From positions 1-45,940 of the forward strand of contig JASLNT010000108.1 in assembly GCA_030745875.1 (NCBI GenBank): a stretch of DNA of 45,940 nucleotides, read 5' to 3'. The translations under genes were made by a program, and so were the position numbers. The stretch is from Phycisphaerae bacterium (GTDB taxonomy: Bacteria > Planctomycetota > Phycisphaerae > SM23-33). The notes under the pieces are model-generated. The model was not told where the DNA came from, did not search any database, and saw nothing but the letters and a program-made list of their open reading frames with translations. Shown here piece by piece: positions 7,919 to 15,562 of the stretch (the stretch's first letter is position 1; every line of letters begins with the position of its first letter).

Positions 7919-8860
7919 CTATTGTAATCCCAGCATGCCTTTGAAAGCGTCCGCTATTTCGGGGTGGAGATCCTCGTTAATACCGTTCTCGTCGTACTCA
8001 ACGCCCATGGCGTCCAGATCCTTCTTCAACTGAGCAACTTCCTGGTCGGGGCTGACGCGCGGGGGGATATGTCTCCCAAGGGGCGCCAGCCACGCGTTCA
8101 ATGTATGCCCTCCGTCAACGAGAAGATCGTGACCGGTCACGTAGTTTGAAGCCTCCGACGCCAGGAAGATAATCGTCCCGTAGAGATCCTCCGGTCGCTC
8201 CATGTGGCCCATAGGCGTAAGGTCGCGAATGCACTGCCTGGCCTCGAGCGGGGTCGAAGCGTGCATCGGAGTCAGGAGATAGCTCGGGCTGAAGCAGTTT
8301 ACATTGATGTTGAATCCGCCCCATTCAGCAGCGAGCGTTTTGGTCATGTGAACAACGCCCGCCTTCGACGCATCATATGAGGCGTTGCAGTTTGCTATCC
8401 TCGCCGACATCGAAGCTGTGTTGATTATCTTACCGCCCTGGCCCTGTTTGATCATCTGTTGGGCTTCGGCCTGGCAGCACAACCATGCGCCGGTGAGGTT
8501 GATTGCGATCACCTTGTCCCACGCGCTCTGGTCGAGTTCTTCATCGCCGCCGAGAATCGCTATCCCCGCATTGTTCACGCCGATGTCAAGGCGACCAAAT
8601 CTCTCGACCGCTTTTGCGACCATGGCCTGGACCTGATCCTTGGATGTGACATCGCACTTGATGAACACGCAGTCTACGCCCGTTTCGCGGATGCCTTCAG
8701 CGGTCTTCTCTCCGGTTCGATCGTCTATGTCGGCGATCGCGACGTCTGCTCCCGCCATCGCCAGCGCCGTTGCACACGCCTTGCCGATTCCAACGGACCC
8801 TCCGGTAACCAAAGCCTTCTTGCCCGCAAGATCGAACATATCCATACTATTGTTACGCAT
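7919..8860 (-). CDS. Short-chain dehydrogenase/reductase (SDR), classical type
   Basis: The 313-residue protein has all classical SDR motifs: TGGSVGIG (19-26, cofactor binding), NNAG (96-99), catalytic Ser150, and Tyr162/Lys166 in YDASK. It carries an unusual extension of about 50 residues after the normal C-terminal VDGGHTLN segment. The overall pattern resembles polyol/ketose reductases such as arabinitol or mannitol 2-dehydrogenases and gluconate 5-dehydrogenases; the substrate is not provable from sequence. AAAGGAA stands about 7 nt before the ATG. It is divergent from the GH32-type genes, so a role in using released fructose or a related sugar is a reasonable inference. Confidence 0.85.
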   Translation of the reverse strand: MRNNSMDMFDLAGKKALVTGGSVGIGKACATALAMAGADVAIADIDDRTGEKTAEGIRETGVDCVFIKCDVTSKDQVQAMVAKAVERFGRLDIGVNNAGIAILGGDEELDQSAWDKVIAINLTGAWLCCQAEAQQMIKQGQGGKIINTASMSARIANCNASYDASKAGVVHMTKTLAAEWGGFNINVNCFSPSYLLTPMHASTPLEARQCIRDLTPMGHMERPEDLYGTIIFLASEASNYVTGHDLLVDGGHTLNAWLAPLGRHIPPRVSPDQEVAQLKKDLDAMGVEYDENGINEDLHPEIADAFKGMLGLQ

Positions 8861-9120
8861 ACCAATTTCCTTTGTTAATAGTTGACCAACTCATCGGCCG
8901 GGCCATTGACGCAAGTAACTCGTCGAAGATTACGAAACTACAATCCGACCGACAATCCTAAATTGATAATTCAGCCGCTTGCCCCATGCGTGCTGCGAGG
9001 CGCCGGCGGAACTACAAGGCGTGTTCGACGTTCACGAAATACGCTATCGTCTGAGGGAGCGATAGATTAAGCTTCCGGCAGTGGAATCAGGCGACGCATA
9101 ACTCTATGAAGGAGATTAAC

Positions 9121-11220
9121 ATGAAGTTTCAGCCAATGGCGATCCTCGCCTCTACGATGCTTCTTATAGCGACCGGCTCCGCCGGAGCGGGGAATACGGA
9201 CAAGACGCTCGTTTCCTGGGTGACGATCACCGACAAGAACGTTCGGGCCGGATCAGTGCTTACCGTGCAGGTCGGACCGGTGTTCGACGGTATAATCTGG
9301 GCCGAACGGGCTCCGGGCAAGTGGATGGCCGGCAGCAACGCATTTGCCCGCACCGGAAAGAACCCGCAGTCTTTCCCGCCGGAAACCGCCGACAAGAAGA
9401 CCGTCCTTCAAATGGCGATCGTATACAAGGGCGATCAGATATCGATCCGCCGCAACGGTGAGACGTACGCATCGTACAAGACCGGGAAGGTCGACCTTTT
9501 GGGCAACAAGAACAACCTGGTGGTCTTCGGGTTGAGGCATATAGGCGGGGACGGAAGCATCGGCGGGACGATCGATGACGCGCGAATCTACAACAAGGCG
9601 CTGACCGCCGACGAACTTAAATCGCTGACTCCGAACAAGGCTTCACCGATCAAACCATACGCCTGGTGGGATTTTCAGGGCGACAAGGTTGTTGACCGCG
9701 CCGGGCGATATCCTCACAGCAATCTCTCCGGCGGAGCCAAACTCGCCGACGGGAAGCTTGTGCTCGGAAAGGGCGGTGTGCTCGTGTGCGCCGCAACCAA
9801 GGAAGCGACGAAGGTCTCCAGGCGCGGGCAACCCGTATTCACCGGCCCGTACGTACCGGAAACCCCCGGCGCCGGTTGGCCCGCCAAACCGCCGAAAGAG
9901 TGGCTGACCTTTCATCTGGTGCATCCCGGACCCGGACGGGCGATGCCCGGCGACCCGAACCCTGCGTTCTTCTACAAAGGTCGCTATCACATGCACTACA
10001 TCTACCGGAACCGCACCGGTTTCGTTTTCGCTCACGTGTCCAGCACCGACATGGTGCATTGGAAATGGCACCCGACGGTGCTCGCCCCGCCGACGACCGG
10101 GCACGGGATGTTCAGCGGAACGGGTTTCTTCTCCAAGGAGGGCAAGGCGGTGATGATCTATCACGGCCAGGGGTCCGGGAGAAACTGGCTGGCGTACGCC
10201 CGGGACGAGACCATGGATAAATGGTCCAAGCCCGAGGCGATCGAACCGAAAACCGCCGACGGAAAGGCTCCCAGGATGCGACACTGGGATCCGGACTGCT
10301 GGCTGAACGGAAAGACGTACTACGCGCTTTCGGGCGGTGGTGATCCGGAGCTTATGAAGTCCGACGATCTGAAAAACTGGACTCATCTGGGCAAACTGCT
10401 GCACAAGGACTACCCCAAAAAGTTCCCGATAACGCGGAAAGAAGATATCTCGTGCGCCAACACGTTCAAGATCGGAAACAAGTGGATGCTTCTCTGTATC
10501 AGCCACCGCCTGGGATGTCGCTACTATCTCGGCGACTTCAAGGACGAGAAGTACCTTCCTGACTTCCACGCGATGATGAGTTGGAACGGGAACCAGTTTT
10601 TCGCGCCGGAGTCCATGCTGACCAAAGACGGGCGGCGCGTTATGTGGGCCTGGTTGTTGAGGGTTCCCGTCGCTCCGGACGGAATCCAGTCGCTCCCGCG
10701 TGAGCTTGAACTGCCCAAAGACGGAGTGTTGCGAATCAGACCGTTGCGCGAGCTTGAGACGCTCCGCTACGAAGAGAAGATCGAGAAGAACATCACCCTC
10801 GCCGCCGGCGAGACACGCCGGCTTAAGCACGTCGCCGGCGATGCGGTCGAATTGAAGTTGGAATTCAAAGCCCCAAAAGCCAAAGAGTTCGGCCTCGACG
10901 TATTATGCGATAAGAACGGTAAGAGCGGATTGAGAATCGTTGTAAACCCGGGAAAGAAGACGCTGAAGGTCGGCCCGGTCACCGCGCCGTTCGTTCTGAA
11001 AGACGGTGAAGATGTTACGTTGCGCGTATTTGTCGACAAGAACCTGGTGGAAGTTTTCGCCAACGATCGACAGGCCGTCATGAACGCGCCCAAGCTTGTT
11101 TCCCTGGACAACACCGGAGCTATCCTCTTCAGCCAGGGCGGAGACATAAAAGTTGAATCGGCGAGTTCGTGGAAGATGAAGTCCGTCTACGAAGGCCCGC
11201 TTGTTTTCAAAAAGAAATGA
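9121..11220 (+). CDS. Secreted GH32-type protein with N-terminal LamG-like domain and non-canonical EC motif
   Basis: The 699-residue product has a signal peptide (MKFQPMAILAS...AGA). A LamG/concanavalin-type domain (about 25-190) is followed by a GH32 five-bladed propeller (about 255-520) and a GH32C beta-sandwich (about 560-690, with LRVFVDKNLVEVFANDRQ). GH32 enzymes cleave fructans or sucrose. The nucleophile motif is present as PGDPN (Asp278) and the transition-state Asp as WDPDCW (Asp390). The usual acid/base motif ECPD, however, reads SCAN (444-447), with the nearest acids at Glu441 and Asp442. It may therefore be inactive, use another acid, or have a shifted specificity. ATG 9121 is chosen for AGGAG (9110-9114) 6 nt upstream. 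The next gene starts 14 nt after the stop and repeats the same domains. Confidence 0.85.
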   Translation: MKFQPMAILASTMLLIATGSAGAGNTDKTLVSWVTITDKNVRAGSVLTVQVGPVFDGIIWAERAPGKWMAGSNAFARTGKNPQSFPPETADKKTVLQMAIVYKGDQISIRRNGETYASYKTGKVDLLGNKNNLVVFGLRHIGGDGSIGGTIDDARIYNKALTADELKSLTPNKASPIKPYAWWDFQGDKVVDRAGRYPHSNLSGGAKLADGKLVLGKGGVLVCAATKEATKVSRRGQPVFTGPYVPETPGAGWPAKPPKEWLTFHLVHPGPGRAMPGDPNPAFFYKGRYHMHYIYRNRTGFVFAHVSSTDMVHWKWHPTVLAPPTTGHGMFSGTGFFSKEGKAVMIYHGQGSGRNWLAYARDETMDKWSKPEAIEPKTADGKAPRMRHWDPDCWLNGKTYYALSGGGDPELMKSDDLKNWTHLGKLLHKDYPKKFPITRKEDISCANTFKIGNKWMLLCISHRLGCRYYLGDFKDEKYLPDFHAMMSWNGNQFFAPESMLTKDGRRVMWAWLLRVPVAPDGIQSLPRELELPKDGVLRIRPLRELETLRYEEKIEKNITLAAGETRRLKHVAGDAVELKLEFKAPKAKEFGLDVLCDKNGKSGLRIVVNPGKKTLKVGPVTAPFVLKDGEDVTLRVFVDKNLVEVFANDRQAVMNAPKLVSLDNTGAILFSQGGDIKVESASSWKMKSVYEGPLVFKKK

Positions 11221-11234
11221 ACTGGAGTACGGTC

Positions 11235-14200
11235 ATGAAGCGAATGCCTGTAGCTTTACTGTTGCTTATCGCCAGCGGCGCCGGCGCCGCGAATACCGAT
11301 AAAACACTGGTGTCCTGGGTGACGATCACCGACAAGAACGTCCGATCCGGTTCGGTGCTCACCGTGCAGGTCGGACAAGTTTTTGACGGGATTATCTTTG
11401 CTGAACGCGCGCCGAGCAAATGGATGGCCGGCAGCAACGGATTTGTCCGCACCGGAATGAATCCGCAGTCCTTCCCGCTGGAGACCGCCGACAAGAAAAC
11501 GCAGGTCCAGATGGCGATTGTTTACAAAGGCGATGCGATATCGATCTATCGCAACGCCAAGCCGTACGCTTCGTACAAGATCAGGAACGTCGACCTGCTG
11601 AGCAACAAGAACAACTTTGTCGTCTTCGGATTGAGGCATATAGGCGGGGATGGCAGCATCGGCGGGGCGATCGATGATGCGCGAATCTACAGCAAGGCGC
11701 TGAACGCCGACGAACTGAAATCACTCGCGCCGAACAAGGCCTCTACGATCAAACCGTACGCCTGGTGGGATTTTCAGGGCGACAAGCTTGTCGATCGCGC
11801 GGGGCGATATCCGCACAGCAAGCTCTCCGGCGGGGCGAAGCTGTCCGGCGGCAAGCTGGTTCTGGGCAGGGGGGCGATGGCGGTCTGCGCCGCGACCAAA
11901 GCCGCCGCCAGCGCCTCAAACCGTCGCCCTCCGTCCAAGCCCAAAGGTCCGCACGTGGTGATCACTCCGATGCGCCCGGAAAATCCGCCGAGTACATGGC
12001 TGACCTACCATCTGGCGCACACCGGACCGGATCGGGCTATTCCCGGAGACCCAAACTGCGCGATTTACTACAAAGGCAAGTATCACCTGCACTACATCTT
12101 CCAGAATCACGGGCATTCGTTCGCGCACGTGACCAGCACCGACATGGTCCACTGGAAATGGCGCCCGACCGTGCTTACCCCGCCCATCACCGGGCACGGG
12201 ATGTTCAGCGGTACTGCGTTTATGACTCAAGAAGGCAAGCCGGCGATTATCTACCACGGGCAGGGGTCGCGACGGAACCAGATAGCAATCGCACTGGACG
12301 ACAATCTCGACAAGTGGACTCCGACCTGGCCGGTCGAGCCGAAAATCGCCGCCGGCAAGCCCGGCAAGATGCGACACTGGGACCCGGACTGCTGGCTCCG
12401 CGGCGACACGTATTACGCACTGGGCGGAGGCGGAAATCCCACGATCGCCAAGTCAAAGGATCTCAAGAACTGGGAGTTTGTTGGCGAACTGTTCCACAAG
12501 GATTTTCCGGACAATCTCGGCGTCCGCAAGGCCGAAGACGTCTCCTGCGCCAATATGTTCAAGATCGGGAATAAGTGGATGCTGTTGTGCATAAGTCACG
12601 GACTCGGGGCGAGGTACTACCTCGGCGACTTCAAAGGCGAGCACTACCTGCCCACGCATCACGCGATGATGAACTGGGCCCGGTGGGACTGCTTTGCGCC
12701 CGAAACGCTGCTGACGCCCGACGGGCGGCGCGTTATGTGGGCCTGGTGCACGCCGTGGGTCAACGGTATGCAGAAGGTCGGGCGAAAGGTGAACTTCGAC
12801 GCACTCTTCAAGAGCAAACTCCAACCGGGCATCCAGTGCCTGCCCCGCGAACTCAGCCTGCCCGGGGACGGAGTCCTGCGAATCAAACCGTTGCGAGAAC
12901 TGGAAAAGCTCCGCCGCGATGAAAAGCAGGTCAAGGACATCATTGTCAAGGGCGATGCAGTCCGCGTTTTGAAGGACATCGCAGGCGATGCGATGGAGCT
13001 TGAAATCGTTATCGCCGCCCCGACCGCTAAAGAGTTCGGTGTGAATCTCCTGTGCGATAAGGATGGTAAGAACGGCTACGTGATATCTCACGGCGCCGGA
13101 GCGAAGAAGCTTAAAGCCAGCTACAGCGAACCTCCGTTTGAACTTAAGGACGGCGAGGACCTGAAGCTGCGGATATTCATCGACAAGAGCATGATCGAAG
13201 TATTCGCCAACGACCGCCAGGCGGTGGTTACGTGGCATGAATACGACCCGAAGAACATTCGCGTGAGCTTGTTCTCCAGGGGCGGCGAACTGAAGATCAA
13301 GAGCATCACCGCCTGGAATATGAAATCGATCTACCCGAAGAAGCAGCCCGATCCGATCCACTTCACTCCAAAGCTGCCCACGAAGAAAACCGTCGGAGAC
13401 GTAATGCCGTTCTTCTGGAAGGGCGAGTACCACGTGTTCTATCTCACCAATCCCATGGGCAATAACGATGTGAACTGGGAGCATTGCTCGTCAAAGGATC
13501 TGGTGAACTGGAGGGAATACCCGCCCGCACTGAAACCGGATCACAAGAATCCCACCGGCTCGGAAGGCGGATGCATGTTCACGGGGTGCATCGTGGAGAA
13601 AGAGGGCGTATTTCACGCGTGGTACACCAGTTGGAATCCGAAGAATCCAAAGGGCAGGGAGTTTCTCTCTCATGCGACGAGCAAAGACCTGATCGTTTGG
13701 AAAAAGCATCCCGAGCACATGATCGCTCCTGACGGAATTCACTACGCCAATCATCGCAAGCGAGACTTTCGCGATCCGCAGATTTTCTGGAACGCCGAAA
13801 CGAAGGAATACTGGATGCACGTGCTGGCCAACTCCGCCAAACCCAAGCCCGGCGCGCCCCGGCAACGGTTTGGTCTGCTGAAGTCCAAAGACCTTGTCAA
13901 GTGGACCCAGCACGATCCGGTGGCGATGGAAAACGCCGGTGGTGATGAATGTCCTGACTACTTCAAGATTGGCGCCACGCATTACATTCACAGTTGCCGC
14001 CGATATTACTATTCGGACAAGATCAATGGACCATACAAGCATCCGAAGTTGACTCACGAGCTGGACCGCCCGGGTATCAACGCGGCCAAGCGCGTGTGGG
14101 ACGGTAAGAGGCACGTGTGGTTCGGAGGATGGAGCGGTGGAGTCATGCCCCTTCCTCGCGAAGTTTACGCCGGCCCGGACGGGCTGCTCTATATGAAACC

Positions 14201-14618
14201 GGTCGAGGAGGTCACTGCGGTCTACAAGAAGACAGTGCTTGATCTATCGGGCAAGCCGGCGCCCGCAGGCGTAGTGGACACGCCTGAACATTACATGTTG
14301 GACGGCGAGATAAAGATGGACCCGCAGAGCAGTTTCTCGCTCGTAATGGGTGGCCAGTATCGGATGACGCTCAGTGCGGCTGACGGAACGTTGTCGCTGG
14401 TTGGTCCGGGTTTCAAACGAACTCGTCCGTGTCCGGTGGACGCCTCCAAGCCGGTGAAGATTCAGGTCTTCACCGAGGGGAAACTCATTGAGTGCTTTAT
14501 CAACGATCAATTCGCCCAGAGTTGTGTCGTCAGGAAGCGAATACCCGGACAACTCAAAATCAGCGCCGAAGGCGGTGCGGTGACGTTCAAGAGTATGAGA
14601 GTACGGACCGCACGCTGA
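11235..14618 (+). CDS. Secreted double GH32-type protein (LamG-GH32-GH32)
   Basis: The 1127-residue product has a signal peptide (MKRMPVALLLLIASGAGA). Residues about 20-190 repeat the LamG-like domain of the preceding gene almost word for word. The first GH32 module (about 250-690) has Asp272 (PGDPN), Asp383 (WDPDCW) and the same altered SCAN motif (437-440). A second complete GH32 module (about 705-1120) has a canonical triad: Asp722 in VGDVMPF, RDP with Asp847, and ECPD with Glu905. Only the second module should therefore be a normal beta-fructosidase-type enzyme. ATG 11235 is chosen for GGAG (11224-11227); an ATG at 11217 that overlaps the previous stop codon lacks a ribosome site. The pair probably arose by tandem duplication and forms an operon. 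Confidence 0.85.
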   Translation: MKRMPVALLLLIASGAGAANTDKTLVSWVTITDKNVRSGSVLTVQVGQVFDGIIFAERAPSKWMAGSNGFVRTGMNPQSFPLETADKKTQVQMAIVYKGDAISIYRNAKPYASYKIRNVDLLSNKNNFVVFGLRHIGGDGSIGGAIDDARIYSKALNADELKSLAPNKASTIKPYAWWDFQGDKLVDRAGRYPHSKLSGGAKLSGGKLVLGRGAMAVCAATKAAASASNRRPPSKPKGPHVVITPMRPENPPSTWLTYHLAHTGPDRAIPGDPNCAIYYKGKYHLHYIFQNHGHSFAHVTSTDMVHWKWRPTVLTPPITGHGMFSGTAFMTQEGKPAIIYHGQGSRRNQIAIALDDNLDKWTPTWPVEPKIAAGKPGKMRHWDPDCWLRGDTYYALGGGGNPTIAKSKDLKNWEFVGELFHKDFPDNLGVRKAEDVSCANMFKIGNKWMLLCISHGLGARYYLGDFKGEHYLPTHHAMMNWARWDCFAPETLLTPDGRRVMWAWCTPWVNGMQKVGRKVNFDALFKSKLQPGIQCLPRELSLPGDGVLRIKPLRELEKLRRDEKQVKDIIVKGDAVRVLKDIAGDAMELEIVIAAPTAKEFGVNLLCDKDGKNGYVISHGAGAKKLKASYSEPPFELKDGEDLKLRIFIDKSMIEVFANDRQAVVTWHEYDPKNIRVSLFSRGGELKIKSITAWNMKSIYPKKQPDPIHFTPKLPTKKTVGDVMPFFWKGEYHVFYLTNPMGNNDVNWEHCSSKDLVNWREYPPALKPDHKNPTGSEGGCMFTGCIVEKEGVFHAWYTSWNPKNPKGREFLSHATSKDLIVWKKHPEHMIAPDGIHYANHRKRDFRDPQIFWNAETKEYWMHVLANSAKPKPGAPRQRFGLLKSKDLVKWTQHDPVAMENAGGDECPDYFKIGATHYIHSCRRYYYSDKINGPYKHPKLTHELDRPGINAAKRVWDGKRHVWFGGWSGGVMPLPREVYAGPDGLLYMKPVEEVTAVYKKTVLDLSGKPAPAGVVDTPEHYMLDGEIKMDPQSSFSLVMGGQYRMTLSAADGTLSLVGPGFKRTRPCPVDASKPVKIQVFTEGKLIECFINDQFAQSCVVRKRIPGQLKISAEGGAVTFKSMRVRTAR

Positions 14619-14647
14619 ATAGCGATCGTTTTGCGAAAACGCATATG

Positions 14648-14672
14648 AGGGACTCTGGGCGATGGAGTCCCT
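14648..14672 (+). terminator. Hairpin after the GH32 operon
   Basis: AGGGACTC (14648-14655) and GAGTCCCT (14665-14672) form a perfect 8-bp stem with a 9-nt loop in the convergent gap between the GH32 gene and the lipoprotein gene. No T-run follows on either strand, so it may be a weak or factor-assisted terminator or an mRNA-stabilising hairpin. Confidence 0.45.
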
Positions 14673-14706
14673 TGCGACCGGTCTCCCGCGTAATGTCGCG
14701 TCTGCG

Positions 14707-15102
14707 TCAGTTCTGCAGATTCCGCTTTATCTTGTCGAAGATGAGCTGACTGAGCCCCTTGTCTCCGAATGTTCCGACGCGAATCGAGATCGCACTGATC
14801 TTTTCGCCCTGGGCCTTGCTGGTTACCGTGATCTTCTTATCAGTGGCGCTGCGTCCAAGGATTTCAGCGTCGAGGTTGGACGAGGCGGCCGATGTCTTGA
14901 TGATCTTCAATTCAGCAAAGGCCTTCTCTGTGGCGGAGGCTATTTCCGAGGGAGTGGCTGCGAGAGTGGCTTCCAGGTCGCCCTTGGCGTAGAAGACTCC
15001 GCCCGCTCCTGCTCCGGCTGCCGCCAGCAAACACCCCGATGTAAGCAGCATTCCCGAAAGGCACAGCGTCATTAGCAATGCGAGAACTGTCTTCTTAAGC
15101 AT
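14707..15102 (-). CDS. DUF3568-like lipoprotein
   Basis: The 131-residue product has a lipoprotein signal ending in the lipobox LLTSGC. A glycine/alanine stretch (AAAGAGAGGVFYAKGDLEA) follows, then an alpha/beta domain with AFAELKI, DAEILGRSATDKKITVTSKAQGEKISAISIRVGTFGDKGLS. This matches the general form of DUF3568, small planctomycete and proteobacterial lipoproteins of unknown function. ATG 15102 is preferred because GAGGAG precedes it by about 8 nt; the upstream ATG at 15117 is discarded. The protein should be anchored in a membrane facing the periplasm. It is convergent with the GH32 operon and appears monocistronic. Confidence 0.72.
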   Translation of the reverse strand: MLKKTVLALLMTLCLSGMLLTSGCLLAAAGAGAGGVFYAKGDLEATLAATPSEIASATEKAFAELKIIKTSAASSNLDAEILGRSATDKKITVTSKAQGEKISAISIRVGTFGDKGLSQLIFDKIKRNLQN

Positions 15103-15562
15103 GTCCAAACTCCTCATATGTGTTCATTCGTTTCGGGCTGGAAGTTCCGCCCGGAGCAGGGTGTCCAACGAAACACCGCTTGAATCATACTAGGCTTCAA
15201 TTCCTTGAAACGTCAAGATTTATCTATCGTTTCCCGCCGGATAATCCCTCTCGGAGGACGGATCCTCCACGCGCCGGCGTGAAGTCGGGAAGGTTGATTC
15301 GAGGCGACCGGTCGCAGTGCAATTTCCTTTCGGGGCTGCGTGATGCTGTTATGTGCATGCGAAGATAACGCACGAACGGGGCTGCTGGTGAGGATGTCTT
15401 GAATCCTGATCGAACGGTCTGCACGCTCGAGGCGATTAAACAGAAACCGATGATTACGCCGAAGAAGTTATTGTGTGTTGACATGACAAGGTCGTGTTGC
15501 TAACCTCGGGTGTTGTACTCGGTTAACCTGTACGCGCCGGGATCGGTGGTAAGGAGAACAAA
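15103..15562. other. Gene-free interval with one promoter candidate
   Basis: This divergent gap between the DUF3568-like and SH3 genes contains no credible coding frame. Its only recognised feature is the TTGACA-based promoter candidate at 15478-15506. Confidence 0.4.
15478..15506 (+). promoter_or_regulatory. Candidate promoter of the SH3/Lys-Pro repeat gene
   Basis: A perfect -35 TTGACA (15478-15483) is followed after 17 bp by TAACCT (15501-15506), a weak -10. The predicted start is about 50 nt before the ATG at 15563, which also has an AAGGAG ribosome site. Confidence 0.4.

Noticed and set aside
11169..11234. Longer N-terminus for the double GH32 protein overlapping the previous gene
   Set aside because: It would place about 22 residues before the signal peptide; GGAG and the signal peptide support ATG 11235.
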